From CAZSXS01 sp964611385 (GTDB lineage Bacteria; Bacillota; Clostridia; Lachnospirales; CAYPQA01): 42,706 bases of DNA. The notes beneath the pieces were generated by a model that had not been told where the DNA came from, searched no databases, and saw only the letters and a list, made by a program, of their open reading frames with translations. The number at the start of each line of letters is the position of its first letter. Positions within the stretch are counted from its first letter, which is position 1. Positions 1 to 8,479 of this stretch are shown here, piece after piece. The stretch lies in contig CAZSXS010000025.1 of assembly GCA_964611385.1 (NCBI GenBank), forward strand, positions 1 to 42,706, written 5' to 3'. A program made the position numbers and the translations under genes.

Positions 1-19
1 CAATTTTACCAAAATTTTT

Positions 20-1402
20 CTACTGTCCGAAATAGCGAATGGCGTTGTTGTAGCAGATGTCCTCCACCATTTGGCCCACAAATTTGTCATTGGGATAATG
101 GCCTTCCTCAATCCAGGTGCCAAGGAGATTGCAGAGAATGCGCCTGAAATACTCATGCCGGGGGTAAGAAAGGAAGCTTCGGGAATCGGTCAACATTCCG
201 ATAAAGCGGCCTAGGGTGGAATCGTTGGCTAGGGCTTTCATCTGGGCTTCCATGCCGTCTATATGGTCGTTAAACCACCAGGCGGTACCTAGCTGTATCT
301 TGCATTGCGCCTCCGCACTCTGGAAACAGCCGGCCATAGAAGCCAGAAGGTAGTTGTCCACGGGGTTTGCGTTGAAAAGGATGGTCTTAGGCAGGCTGCC
401 TGTCTCCTCCATGGCATTCAAAAGCTGTGAGAGATTCTGGGCGTTGGGGCCGTCTGCTATGGTGTCATAGCCGGTATCCGGGCCCAGCTTCTGAAACATT
501 CTCCCGTTGTTGTTCCGCAGCACGCCGTAATGGATTTCCATAGCCCAATCCCGTTTCTGATACTCAGCAGCCAAGAAGCGCATCAGGTAGGTCTTATAGA
601 GATCTGTTTCGGAGGCTGAAACGGGTTCCGCTTTCAGCGCTTTCTTGAATACAGCGGCCACCTCATCCTCCATACCCTTTACAAAAGGAATATACACAAA
701 GGCATGATCGGAAGCCCTACAGCCAAGAGAATGGAAAAAGTCAATGCGCTTCAGCAAGGCTTCCTTTAAATCCTGCAAGGAATCAATGCTCATTCCGGCA
801 GCCTTGCCTAAGGTTTGGATATAGGCTGGGAAGTCAGCGTTCAGATTAAGGCACTTATCCGGCCGGAAGGCGGGGATTAGTTTGGTTTCAAAGGAAGTAT
901 CTTCTTTGATCTTGATATGATACTCAAGGCTATCCGACGGGTCGTCGGTCGTGAAGATAATGGAGACCTTGGACTTTTTGATAAAGTCCCGAACGCGGAA
1001 GCCCTCGCCAGCCAGCAGTGCATTGACCTTATGATAAATGGCCTCAGCATTATCCTCAGTCAACGGCTCATAAATATCAAAGTAACGTTGCAGCTCCAAG
1101 TGGGCCCAATGATACAGGGGGTTACCGATGGAGCAACGAAGGGCTTTAGCAAAGGCCTTGAACTTGGACAGGCCATCACCGTCCCCGGTAATATACTTTT
1201 CCTCAATACCAACAGAGCGCATGAGCCGCCATTTATAATGGTCGCCTCCCAGCCAAGCTTCGGTAATATCCTTAAAGCGATTATTCTCATAAACCACCTG
1301 CGGACTCAGGTGACAATGAAAGTCAAAGATTGGCATTTTAGCCGCATGGTCAAAGTAAAGCTTTCTGGCCACTTCAGTTTTCAGCAAAAAATTAGCATTC
1401 AT
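20..1402 (-). CDS. uxaC: Glucuronate isomerase (uronate isomerase)
   Basis: Interconverts D-glucuronate and D-fructuronate, and D-galacturonate and D-tagaturonate, the entry step of hexuronate catabolism in the cytoplasm. The 460 aa match the usual length of about 465. The N-terminus carries the metal-binding segment PIFDFHCHLSPQ (HxH of the amidohydrolase fold, about residues 24-35), and the body keeps uronate-isomerase blocks such as EIHYGVLRNNNGRMF. It is the last gene of a minus-strand uxaB-uxaA-uxaC operon, so the three genes cover isomerisation, reduction and dehydration of galacturonate. The start ATG is fixed by similarity of the first residues (NANFLLKTEVARKLY) to known UxaC; no good ribosome-binding site precedes it. 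Instead a near-perfect palindrome overlaps the start codon. Family assignment is firm. Confidence 0.95.
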   Translation of the reverse strand: MNANFLLKTEVARKLYFDHAAKMPIFDFHCHLSPQVVYENNRFKDITEAWLGGDHYKWRLMRSVGIEEKYITGDGDGLSKFKAFAKALRCSIGNPLYHWAHLELQRYFDIYEPLTEDNAEAIYHKVNALLAGEGFRVRDFIKKSKVSIIFTTDDPSDSLEYHIKIKEDTSFETKLIPAFRPDKCLNLNADFPAYIQTLGKAAGMSIDSLQDLKEALLKRIDFFHSLGCRASDHAFVYIPFVKGMEDEVAAVFKKALKAEPVSASETDLYKTYLMRFLAAEYQKRDWAMEIHYGVLRNNNGRMFQKLGPDTGYDTIADGPNAQNLSQLLNAMEETGSLPKTILFNANPVDNYLLASMAGCFQSAEAQCKIQLGTAWWFNDHIDGMEAQMKALANDSTLGRFIGMLTDSRSFLSYPRHEYFRRILCNLLGTWIEEGHYPNDKFVGQMVEDICYNNAIRYFGQ

Positions 1403-1414
1403 AAACGTTTACAT
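1400..1414. promoter_or_regulatory. LacI-family/CcpA-type palindromic operator overlapping the uxaC start
   Basis: CATAAACGTTTACAT has the central CG and flanking A/T-rich arms of LacI-family operators and fits the cre pattern (TGTAAACGTTTA read on the minus strand). It covers the uxaC start codon and lies at the end of the intergenic region behind uxaA. Infer catabolite repression or a dedicated uronate repressor; which protein binds cannot be told. Confidence 0.5.
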
Positions 1415-1440
1415 AACACATATCATTAATATAGTTAAAA

Positions 1441-1516
1441 CCCGTGGGTCGTGGATTGTAAAATTTTTTAAAACCGTCTAAAAATTTTTTCCCTTCCTCG
1501 CCCCACGGTCTTTTTT
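1441..1516. repeat. Long-hairpin intergenic repeat, diverged copy (copy C)
   Basis: Between uxaA and uxaC. Read on the minus strand it has the same layout as the two copies at 18198-18303 and 19933-20052: a CCGTGGGG arm, a purine-rich run, a central A/T stem closing on a loop with the core ACGG, and a matching outer arm (CCGTGGG at 1442-1448 against CCCACGG at 1502-1508). The inner stem is imperfect. It could attenuate or terminate transcription between uxaA and uxaC. Membership in the family is likely rather than certain. Confidence 0.5.
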
Positions 1517-3040
1517 TTACAAAATTACTCCGTCTTTGAAGATGGATATTTCTCTGTACCCGTGTAGCTCGTTCTTGGCTTCTTTGCCCGAGGCAACCTC
1601 AAGTATCACCCCCAGTAAGCCTTCTGCAGCTTCCTCAAAACTCATGCCTTCTAAAAGATTGCCGGTGTTGTAGTCGAACCAGTTGGGCTTTGCGTGGAAT
1701 ATGGCGCTGTTGGTGGCGATCTTGAGGGTGGGTACTGGCGCGCCTACCGGCGTGCCTCGCCCGGTGGTGAATAAAATGATCTGTGCACCCGCAGCCATAA
1801 GCGCAGTGATGGCTACAATGTCGTTCCCAGGAGAGTTGACAAGATTCAGGCCTTTCGTCTGGCATAGCTCCCCGTAACCGTAAACGCCTGTCACCAGGCT
1901 GGTTCCGCCCTTTTGCGTGCAGCCCAGACTCTTGTCCTCCAAAGTGGATATGCCGCCCTCTTTGTTCCCTGGTGAGGGGTTTTCGTAGATTTCTTGATTG
2001 TGCCTGGTGAAGTATTGCTTGAAGTTGTTGATTAAGTCAACAGTCTGCTTGAATACCCCTTCGTTTACGCAGCGGTTCATTAAAATAGTCTCCGCCCCAA
2101 ACATTTCGGGTACCTCGGTTAAAAGCGCCGTTCCTCCGGCAGCACAGATCCGATCCGATACCCGTCCTACCAAGGGATTGGCCGTAATCCCCGAAAACCC
2201 GTCAGAGCCTCCGCACTTAAGACCAATGCAAAGCTCTGAAAGCGGTACTTCCTCTCGCTGAGCTGTAAGCGCATACTGGCTCAGTTCCTCAATCAAATCC
2301 AGAGCCGCCTGCATTTCATCCTGTGCTTCTTGGGCGATAAGGAATTTTACCCGCCGAGGGTCGTATTCCCCTAGTACCTTTTTGAAAACAGCAACGTTGT
2401 TGTTCTCGCAGCCAAGCCCCAATACTAAAACCCCGCCTGCATTGGGATGATTCACCATGGCGGCCAGGATTTTTTGCGTGTTCTCCTGATCCTCTCCCAT
2501 CTGAGAACAGCCAAAGGGGTGAGAGTAGGCAAAAACCGGACAGGCACAGCTTTTTTCCGCTTCACGGGCAATGTTTTCTGCCAGCTTATTGACGCAGCCT
2601 ACCGTGTTGACAATCCAGATTTCATTCCGAACCCCTACACGACCGTCTGAACGCCTATATCCCATGAAAGTCGGTAAGGCTTCGTACGTGTTGCCTTCTG
2701 TACTGGATTCTATATGCGTACCCGGGGGCGTAGATATGGTACCTGAACTTGAACTTGTGTCCGTACCTTGCTTGCCGAGTTCTGCACCTACATTTGGCTG
2801 GTATGTATACTCCAGAATCTCCCCCAGATTGGTCTTGATATTATGAATATGCACATGGGCACCCTGGGGAATGTCGCAGGTGGCATGACCAATGGGATAA
2901 CCGTACTTTATAACGTTTTCACCTTTTTGAATGGGGCGACTTGCTAACTTATGTCCCTTGGGGATTCGCCCCTCTGCAGTTTCCATATCTTCTAATAAAA
3001 TTTCCACAGTGTCATTCTCGTGTATCGTAAGCGTTTTCAT
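1517..3040 (-). CDS. uxaA: Altronate dehydratase
   Basis: Dehydrates D-altronate to 2-keto-3-deoxygluconate in the galacturonate branch. The 507 aa show the two expected parts: an N-terminal SAF domain (about residues 1-75, with KLASRPIQKGENVIKYG and the histidine-rich AHVHIHN) and a C-terminal UxaA/GarD dehydratase domain starting near residue 125 (GYRRSDGRVGVRNEIWI, SHPFGCSQMG, LGLGCENNN, GLKCGGSDGFSG, TTGRGTPVGAPVPTLKIATN). The two are joined by a serine/threonine-rich low-complexity linker (about residues 94-118). A ribosome-binding site AAAGGA lies 7 nt before the ATG. The gene follows uxaB by about 100 bp with a hairpin in the gap, and precedes uxaC. Confidence 0.95.
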   Translation of the reverse strand: MKTLTIHENDTVEILLEDMETAEGRIPKGHKLASRPIQKGENVIKYGYPIGHATCDIPQGAHVHIHNIKTNLGEILEYTYQPNVGAELGKQGTDTSSSSGTISTPPGTHIESSTEGNTYEALPTFMGYRRSDGRVGVRNEIWIVNTVGCVNKLAENIAREAEKSCACPVFAYSHPFGCSQMGEDQENTQKILAAMVNHPNAGGVLVLGLGCENNNVAVFKKVLGEYDPRRVKFLIAQEAQDEMQAALDLIEELSQYALTAQREEVPLSELCIGLKCGGSDGFSGITANPLVGRVSDRICAAGGTALLTEVPEMFGAETILMNRCVNEGVFKQTVDLINNFKQYFTRHNQEIYENPSPGNKEGGISTLEDKSLGCTQKGGTSLVTGVYGYGELCQTKGLNLVNSPGNDIVAITALMAAGAQIILFTTGRGTPVGAPVPTLKIATNSAIFHAKPNWFDYNTGNLLEGMSFEEAAEGLLGVILEVASGKEAKNELHGYREISIFKDGVIL

Positions 3041-3054
3041 TTTGTTTTCCTTTC

Positions 3055-3071
3055 AACAGCCCGTGGCTGTT
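3055..3071. other. Intercistronic hairpin between uxaB and uxaA
   Basis: Perfect 7-bp stem AACAGCC / GGCTGTT with a 3-nt loop, in the roughly 100-bp gap. A second, imperfect pair (ATGCGTGAAAAT near 3084 and ATTTTCGCAT near 3129) lies beside it. It has no clear T-tract on the minus strand, so it more likely affects mRNA processing or stability than termination. Confidence 0.4.
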
Positions 3072-3137
3072 TTCACCCGTCACCATGCGTGAAAATCGAA
3101 GGAAGCATCCGTTGACCATGACAAGCGTATTTTCGCA

Positions 3138-4682
3138 TTAAAGGCCCTTGATAGCCTCAGTAACCCCTGCTTGCAGTATGTTCTTCAAATATCCAGAAAC
3201 CTTGTCCGTCAGTCCCTCTACCAGGTTTAAATCCTGATCCCAAAGGCTTGTATCTGCTAAAAGAGTTTGCGTCACTTGAACAACGGCTTCTTCTTTCTTG
3301 TCTTCTGGCTTTGCTTCGTAGTCCGTCCATACCTGAGCAAAGCGTTCAAGAGCAGAAAGCTCATCTTTAATGTGGAACACTTCCCCGTCCCTGGTTCCGA
3401 TTAAGCCATTGTCCTTGATTTCCGTCCCCTTATAAAAGGCCAACAATGCCGCCAAGGAAAAGCTCAACACGTCAGGCAAGCTGCCCTTCCGCTTTTGAAA
3501 CTCCAAGATGGAGGGCAATACCCGGACTTTGAACTTTGAAACCGAGTTGAGGGCAATGCTAAGTAGGTAATGTTTAATGAAGGGATTGGAGAAACGGTCG
3601 AAAACAGAATTGGCAAAACCCAGTAGTTCCTCCTCCGGCAGATCTAAGGTGGGGATAATCTCCTCAAAGATTCCCTTACGCAGATATCTGTTTAATGCCT
3701 CATCCTTCATCATTTCACCCACGGTGTTTTTCCCTGCAAGGTAGGCCGCAAGAACAGACATAGTATGGGAGCCGTTGAGAATCCGAACCTTCCGTAGCTT
3801 GTAGGGGCCAGCGTCGTCCGTCCAAACCACGTTTAAGCCCAGTTGGCAGAATGGCAGCTCACGGGACAGACCTTCCTTATCAAAGCCCTTTTCGCATTCG
3901 ATAACCCAAAAGTGGAAGATTTCGCCCGCTACGATCTGTTTATCGACATAGCCGAGTTCTTGTGTCATAGCCTCCACCTCGTCCCTGGGGTAGCCGGTTA
4001 CAATCCGGTCAACCAGGGTGTTGGTAAAGTGATTTTTTTGCACCCACGCACAGAAGTCAGGCCCCAAATCCCAATCCTCTGCATATTGTAGAACATATTT
4101 CTTCAGCATGGTTCCATTGTAGTCAATCAGCTCGCAGGGGATAAAAATCAGAGTCTTGGTCTCATCTCCTTGAAAGTGTTGATAGCGGTCATATAAAAAG
4201 GCTGTGATTTTAGCTGGGAAAGTGTTCTGCATAGCACCAGGTGTATAGTCCTCTTTGGCATAGGTGATGCCAGCTTCGGTGGTGTTGGATACGATTACCC
4301 GTAGGGAGGAAAGCGTAGCATAGCGGGCATAGGGCTCATAGTCTTCAAAGGGATTGATACAGTCGGAGATGCTGGTGACAATGCGCTTTTTGTTGATGGT
4401 TTGCCCGTTTTCCAAGCCTCGAAGCAACAGCGTATACAGTCCATCCTGTTCCTTAAGCATAGAAACCATGCCTTCCCGAATGGGTTGAACAACAGCAATG
4501 GAGCCATTAAACAGCCCATTCATATTGAGGGCGTCCAGCATTTCATCTACGAAGGCCCGTAAAAAGTTCCCTTCCCCAAACTGAAGGACTTTGACAGGAT
4601 GCATTTCGGAGTTGGTAGTGAGTAGTGAGTTTGATTGGTTATTTTCGTTTTCTAGTAAGTGCTTTCTTGATAAGGTTTGCAT
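3138..4682 (-). CDS. uxaB: Tagaturonate reductase (altronate oxidoreductase)
   Basis: NAD-dependent reduction of D-tagaturonate to D-altronate; a member of the polyol/mannitol dehydrogenase family. The N-terminal nucleotide-binding segment reads VLQFGEGNFLRAFVDEMLD, and the C-terminal domain has the family block KLRKVRILNGSHTMSVLAAYLAG. The open frame extends to a GTG at 4691, but that GTG overlaps the ribosome-binding site AAGGAG. The ATG at 4682 lies 8 nt after GGAG and is the better start, giving 514 aa. It is the first gene of the uxaBAC operon, transcribed from the promoter at 4707-4715 and divergent from glmU. Confidence 0.93.
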   Translation of the reverse strand: MQTLSRKHLLENENNQSNSLLTTNSEMHPVKVLQFGEGNFLRAFVDEMLDALNMNGLFNGSIAVVQPIREGMVSMLKEQDGLYTLLLRGLENGQTINKKRIVTSISDCINPFEDYEPYARYATLSSLRVIVSNTTEAGITYAKEDYTPGAMQNTFPAKITAFLYDRYQHFQGDETKTLIFIPCELIDYNGTMLKKYVLQYAEDWDLGPDFCAWVQKNHFTNTLVDRIVTGYPRDEVEAMTQELGYVDKQIVAGEIFHFWVIECEKGFDKEGLSRELPFCQLGLNVVWTDDAGPYKLRKVRILNGSHTMSVLAAYLAGKNTVGEMMKDEALNRYLRKGIFEEIIPTLDLPEEELLGFANSVFDRFSNPFIKHYLLSIALNSVSKFKVRVLPSILEFQKRKGSLPDVLSFSLAALLAFYKGTEIKDNGLIGTRDGEVFHIKDELSALERFAQVWTDYEAKPEDKKEEAVVQVTQTLLADTSLWDQDLNLVEGLTDKVSGYLKNILQAGVTEAIKGL

Positions 4683-4706
4683 AATGATCACTCCTTTTTT
4701 CGAACA

Positions 4707-4715
4707 ATTATAGCA
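4707..4715 (-). promoter_or_regulatory. Extended -10 promoter of the uxaBAC operon
   Basis: Read on the minus strand: TGC followed by TATAAT, a perfect -10 with an extended -10 TG. No good -35 is found 17 nt upstream, which fits an extended -10 promoter or one needing an activator. Transcription would start about 10 nt before the uxaB ribosome-binding site. Confidence 0.55.
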
Positions 4716-4779
4716 AAGAAAGGGAACTAGGCATAGATAAAAAATAAAAGGCAGTGGAAAAATTCTAAAAATTTTTACT

Positions 4780-4807
4780 TTGACAAAAAATACATTTATG
4801 GTAAAAT
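4780..4807 (+). promoter_or_regulatory. Sigma-A promoter of glmU-prs
   Basis: TTGACA (4780-4785), 16-bp spacer, TAAAAT (4802-4807), followed by a short leader and the AGGAGGG site of glmU. Confidence 0.8.
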
Positions 4808-4852
4808 CTTAGCCGTAAACTATATATTGCTTTCTGTTTAAGGAGGGAAAAA

Positions 4853-6235
4853 ATGAAGACCATAATCTTAGCCGCCGGCGAAGGCAAACGAATGAACAGC
4901 AAGCTTCCAAAGATGCTGCACCCGATCTTGGGGGCCGCCATGATTGAGCATGTGATTCGATCCTGTTGTGCGATCAGTGAGCAGCTGTTTGTTGTGACGG
5001 GTCATGGGGGAGACGAGGTACAGGCCTATGTCCGCAATAACCTAGGTGATATCAATCAAAAGCTTAGCTTTGTGGATCAACCGGAGCAAAAAGGAACCGG
5101 TCATGCTGTTCTGATGGCTGAGCCTTACTTGGATACGCATTCAGAAAGTGATGTTTTGGTTCTGTACGGTGACGTACCCAACGTAACAAGTGAAACCTTA
5201 AATAAATTCATAGAGACACACAAGAAAGAAAACGCCGCCATAACCCTGATATCCGCTGTAACCGAAAAACCGTATGGCTACGGTAGAATTATTAGGGAGA
5301 ACGGAGTCTTTACAAAGATCGTAGAAGAAAAAGATGTAAACGAGCAAGAGAGACACGTTAAAGAAATCAATACCGGGGTATACTTATTTAAAGAAAAACA
5401 TCTTTGTGCGGCTTTAAAGCTTCTGAACAACAACAATGCTCAGCATGAATATTACCTGACGGATACCTTGGAAATTGTCAAGGGCTTTGGCCTTCCCACG
5501 GGGATTTATTGTTCAGAGGATTTTGCTGAATTCTCAGGGGTCAACACTAAGGTGCAGCTGGCAGAAGCGGCAGCCTATATGAAAAAGCGGATCAATCGCA
5601 AGCACATGGAAGCTGGGGTCAGCCTTATGGATCCGGATCATACTTATATCGGGCCTTGGGTTACTATTGGTGCCGATACGGTCATTAAGCCCGGTTGTAC
5701 CATCCTGGGGAATACCAGCATTGGCAAGGGCTGTGTCATTGGCCCCAACTCCGAATTGAACCATGCTCGGATTCACGATGAAGTCACCGTATGGTTCAGC
5801 GTGATCTGCGATTCAGAGGTTGGCACCAGAAGCAGTGTTGGCCCCTATGCCTATTTGAGGCAGGGCAGCGTAATCGGAGAGCATTGTCGCATTGGGGACT
5901 TCGTTGAAATCAAAAACAGCGTCATGGGTAATGATACCAAGGCGTCCCACCTGGCCTATGTGGGTGATTCGGACGTAGGCCGGAACGTCAACTTTGGCTG
6001 TGGTGCCATCACTGCCAACTATGACGGCAAGAAAAAGCATAGAACCACCATTGAGGATAACGTATTTATCGGCTGCAACTCGAACCTGGTTGCCCCCGTA
6101 ACCTTGAAAGAGGGCGCTTATACTGCCGCAGGCTCCACCATCACCAAAGAGGTGCCGTCGGAGGCCTTGGCCATTGCCCGTTGTAAGCAAGAGAACAAGC
6201 TTGGCTGGAAAAGACCAAGCTGTAGGGAACAGTAA
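4853..6235 (+). CDS. glmU: Bifunctional UDP-N-acetylglucosamine pyrophosphorylase / glucosamine-1-phosphate N-acetyltransferase
   Basis: Makes UDP-GlcNAc for peptidoglycan and wall polymers in two steps: acetylation of glucosamine-1-phosphate, then uridylylation. The 460 aa match the family length. The N-terminal nucleotidyltransferase carries ILAAGEGKRMNSKLPKMLHP (the signature has a T where K is found here), YGDVPN and EINTGVYLF. The C-terminal left-handed beta-helix acetyltransferase has GPYAYLRQGS, HLAYVGDSDVGRNVNFG and GAITANYDGKKKHRT, with catalytic histidine and lysine regions intact. AGGAGGG sits 5 nt before the start. It forms a unit with prs (21-bp gap). The glmU-prs-pth-mfd order is common in Firmicutes. 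Confidence 0.97.
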   Translation: MKTIILAAGEGKRMNSKLPKMLHPILGAAMIEHVIRSCCAISEQLFVVTGHGGDEVQAYVRNNLGDINQKLSFVDQPEQKGTGHAVLMAEPYLDTHSESDVLVLYGDVPNVTSETLNKFIETHKKENAAITLISAVTEKPYGYGRIIRENGVFTKIVEEKDVNEQERHVKEINTGVYLFKEKHLCAALKLLNNNNAQHEYYLTDTLEIVKGFGLPTGIYCSEDFAEFSGVNTKVQLAEAAAYMKKRINRKHMEAGVSLMDPDHTYIGPWVTIGADTVIKPGCTILGNTSIGKGCVIGPNSELNHARIHDEVTVWFSVICDSEVGTRSSVGPYAYLRQGSVIGEHCRIGDFVEIKNSVMGNDTKASHLAYVGDSDVGRNVNFGCGAITANYDGKKKHRTTIEDNVFIGCNSNLVAPVTLKEGAYTAAGSTITKEVPSEALAIARCKQENKLGWKRPSCREQ

Positions 6236-6256
6236 AATCTAGGAGGCTTATTACAA

Positions 6257-7213
6257 ATGATTCATAATTGCGAAGGTACGATTAAGATTTTTACTTGTAA
6301 CGCTAATGTAGAGCTGGCAAAGGAAATTGCCAAAAAGCTTGGGGTGGGACTTGGGGCTTCTGTTGTTTCCCGCTTTTCTGATGGGGAAATCAGCGTAAAG
6401 GTCAATGAGACCGTACGGGGAAGTGATGTTTTTATCATTCAGCCCACCTCCCCACCCGTCAACGAGCATTTGATGGAATTACTCATTATGATTGATGCAT
6501 TCAGAAGGGCTTCCGCCGGAAGAATCACCGCCGTTGTTCCTTACTATGGCTATGCTAGACAAGACAGAAAAGCAAGAGCCAGAGATCCCATCAGCGCCAA
6601 GCTGGTAGCCGACATAATGACCAAAGCCGGTGCGGACCGAGTACTTACTATGGATTTACATTGTGCGCAAATTCAAGGATTTTTTGACATCCCAGTGGAT
6701 CATTTAAAGGGCGTGCCTATTTTTGCCCGCGAATTTGCAAAAATGTTTCCAGATCTTAGCGAAACCATTGTAGTAAGCCCCGACCTGGGTTCTGTATCCA
6801 GAGCTAGGGCATTAGGGGATAAGCTGGAAGTTCCCCTGGCCATCGTAGACAAGCGCCGTCCCAAGGATAATGTATCGGAGATCATGAATATCATCGGGAA
6901 CATTAAGGACAAGCGCGCCATCCTGGTTGATGACATGACAGACACCGCGGGTTCCCTAGTAAATGCAGCCGAAGCCTTGATGCAAAACGGAGCCAAGGAA
7001 GTCTACGCCTGCTGTACCCATGCCATCCTTTCCGGCCCCGCCATTGAGCGCATTAAAAATTCCAGTATTCGCGAACTCTTAATCCTCAATACCATCCCCC
7101 TCTCCGAAGAAAAGCGAATTGATAAAATCAGAACCATTTCCGTAGCCTCTATCTTTGCCGATGCCATCAATTGTATTCATGAGAATAGTCCTGTGTCGAA
7201 GTTGTTTGATTAA
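6257..7213 (+). CDS. prs: Ribose-phosphate pyrophosphokinase (PRPP synthetase)
   Basis: Forms PRPP from ribose-5-phosphate and ATP for nucleotide, histidine and tryptophan synthesis. It is full length at 318 aa, with YGYARQDRKARARDPISAKL, MDLHCAQIQGFFDIPVDHL and the PRPP loop LVDDMTDTAGS near residues 222-232. The C-terminus VSKLFD is the usual end. AGGAGG lies 10 nt before the ATG. Its 3' third is copied twice downstream (8274-8479 and 9487-9808) in an accessory island that separates it from pth. The copies share changes not found here (for example LTLNTIS where this gene has LILNTIP), so they descend from a common duplicate. Confidence 0.97.
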   Translation: MIHNCEGTIKIFTCNANVELAKEIAKKLGVGLGASVVSRFSDGEISVKVNETVRGSDVFIIQPTSPPVNEHLMELLIMIDAFRRASAGRITAVVPYYGYARQDRKARARDPISAKLVADIMTKAGADRVLTMDLHCAQIQGFFDIPVDHLKGVPIFAREFAKMFPDLSETIVVSPDLGSVSRARALGDKLEVPLAIVDKRRPKDNVSEIMNIIGNIKDKRAILVDDMTDTAGSLVNAAEALMQNGAKEVYACCTHAILSGPAIERIKNSSIRELLILNTIPLSEEKRIDKIRTISVASIFADAINCIHENSPVSKLFD

Positions 7214-7572
7214 GGAAATTGAGCCTCAGAGTGGTTTGAACGTGCTCAATCAATAAGTGATACCAAAAGCCCTTGCGAGCAGCACAACGGCTTTTATTCT
7301 TCCATATCCGAAATTGGGATGCAATTGTCGAGGGAGCACCTATACTCAGTCTTTTAAACATTTACCAAGCGGCCGTCATTCAGCCCGGTTAAATTCTATT
7401 ATTTTGAGCGGCGGCTTTGCAAAGCTTACCGTGACTGAGTACATCATCCATGCCGTTTCCCCTAAAGTTTATGATGGCTGAAGAACATAAAAGCCTATAC
7501 CTTCTATAATCAACTGGCATGATAACGATTCTGTTACTTTTTCTTTTGCCACCAGCACAGATCAAAAGATCA
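7214..7572 (+). pseudogene. Decayed composite of GNAT and methyltransferase gene remnants
   Basis: No open gene. Segments match the intact genes further right in the same order. About 7222-7290 resembles the end of the GNAT gene and its downstream spacer (10338-10400). About 7291-7345 and 7443-7563 resemble the methyltransferase gene (10926-11095), including the stretch for CTTTTATTCTTC..TATCCGAAA and GAAGAACATAAAAGCC. The matches are interrupted by two deletion junctions and a roughly 97-bp insertion at 7346-7442. This reads as an older, collapsed copy of the prs-GNAT-methyltransferase block. Identity was judged by eye. Confidence 0.75.
7346..7442. mobile_element. Short MITE-like element with ACTCAGTC ends
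   Basis: Its insertion into the methyltransferase remnant is shown by comparison with 10975-10990, where the same sequence runs through without it. The ends are ACTCAGTC and GACTGAGT (8-bp inverted repeats). Inside lie CATTTACCAAGC near the left end and the palindrome CTTTGCAAAG near the right end. Single-end relatives occur near 28072, 37766 and 41752. A target duplication of two bases (AT) is possible but not certain. No coding capacity. Confidence 0.6.
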
Positions 7573-7688
7573 GTGCCTATCAGCGATATATGGGGGATAT
7601 CCTACACTGATGTTAAGATAGAACTAAATCATAGTTGATATATTGAACTGTTTACTATGCTTTTAGTAAAGGTTATTTATATAACATG
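7573..7688 (+). repeat. Leader repeat, copy L1
   Basis: First of three related A/T-rich leaders (also 8571-8647 and 12086-12205) that each end at the ribosome-binding site of a different small gene. Shared landmarks are CCTATCAGCGATA (L1 and L3), CTGATGTTAA, ATATTGAACT and TTTTAGTAAAG.TTATTTATA. In L1, TTTACTA and TAGTAAA form a 7-bp stem. It probably supplies promoter and 5' leader to the downstream gene; the candidate -35 TTGAAC with a poor -10 is weak. Confidence 0.7.
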
Positions 7689-7702
7689 AAGGAGTATTAT
7701 GT

Positions 7703-8122
7703 ATGGTAGAAATAATGGATATGTCAGTGAGCGATTTGAAACAGTGTATTGAATTATGGGACAGCATACCGGAATTGAAATTTCCATCATCTTTTGATAC
7801 AGAAAAAAGGTTAACAAAATTCTTAAATAAGAATGACAAGCTAAGCACCATTGCTAAATATAATGGTGAAATTATAGGTGCTTTGCTATGTGGAAACGAT
7901 GGGCGAAGAGGTTTTTTCTATCATATCGGTGTAAACCCAAAGCATAGGAAAGAAAAAATTGCGACGAAAATGGTTGAATATTCTTTTGAGAAGCTTAGAG
8001 CAGATGAAATTGATACATGTTTTCTTTTTACAAATGATTTTAATATTAACGCACAATTGTTTTGGAAATCAATGGGATTTGGACATGCACCCCATGTTAT
8101 GTATCAATCAAGAGCAATTTAG
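7703..8122 (+). CDS. GNAT-family N-acetyltransferase
   Basis: 139-aa single-domain acetyltransferase of unknown substrate. The N-terminal half has the GNAT start (DMSVSDLKQCIELWDSI) and the beta-strand IIGALLCGNDG. The acetyl-CoA segment reads YHIGVNPKHRKEKIATKMVEY, where the usual R/Q-x-x-G-x-G/A has K in place of the first glycine. The C-terminal LFWKSMGF is the normal GNAT block. AAGGAG lies 8 nt before the ATG. The gene is the cargo between leader L1 and trailer T1, with markedly higher A+T than the housekeeping genes around the island, which suggests acquisition. Confidence 0.85.
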   Translation: MVEIMDMSVSDLKQCIELWDSIPELKFPSSFDTEKRLTKFLNKNDKLSTIAKYNGEIIGALLCGNDGRRGFFYHIGVNPKHRKEKIATKMVEYSFEKLRADEIDTCFLFTNDFNINAQLFWKSMGFGHAPHVMYQSRAI

Positions 8123-8129
8123 CAACCTC

Positions 8130-8276
8130 ACCTAATGAGCAAAATCTCCAGCAGCAACGCCACCCTTATAGCTACTGGAGCCGGTTCAGATAGCATGTTA
8201 TGATGCAAATTAAAAAAGCAGGATATTCACCAAATTATCCATATTGAGACTAACGGCGAAACAAAAAGTATTAAAC
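8130..8276 (+). repeat. Trailer repeat, copy T1
   Basis: About 150 bp following the GNAT gene, repeated at 9338-9486 (T2) and, for its first 36 bp, at 13302-13337 (T3). Landmarks are ATGAGCAAAATCTCCA, CTACTGGAGC.GGTTCAGAT and AAGCAGGATATTCACC. The 3' part of T2 is open for about 35 codons (containing DIHQIIHIEINGETKSIEH), so the trailer may be a decayed gene end. It joins the prs fragment at the short sequence AACAT.AAGGACAAG. Confidence 0.75.
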
Positions 8277-8479
8277 ATCAAGGACAAGCCACCACCTTGA
8301 TAGATGACATGACAGACACCGCGGGTTCCCTGGTAAATGCAGCCGAAGCCTTGATGCAAAACGGAGCTAAGGAAGTCTATGCCTGCTGTACCCATGCCAT
8401 CCTTTCCGGCCCCGCCATTGAGCGCATTAAAAATTCCAGTATTCGCGAACTCTTAACCCTCAATACCATCTCCCTCTGC
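8274..8479 (+). pseudogene. prs 3' fragment, copy P1
   Basis: About 206 bp nearly identical to the end of prs, covering the PRPP loop (DDMTDTAGS) through ELLTLNTIS, then cut and joined to an HD-gene remnant. It lacks the N-terminal two thirds and the true C-terminus, so it cannot make PRPP synthetase. It shares LTLNTIS with copy P2 but not with prs. Confidence 0.9.
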
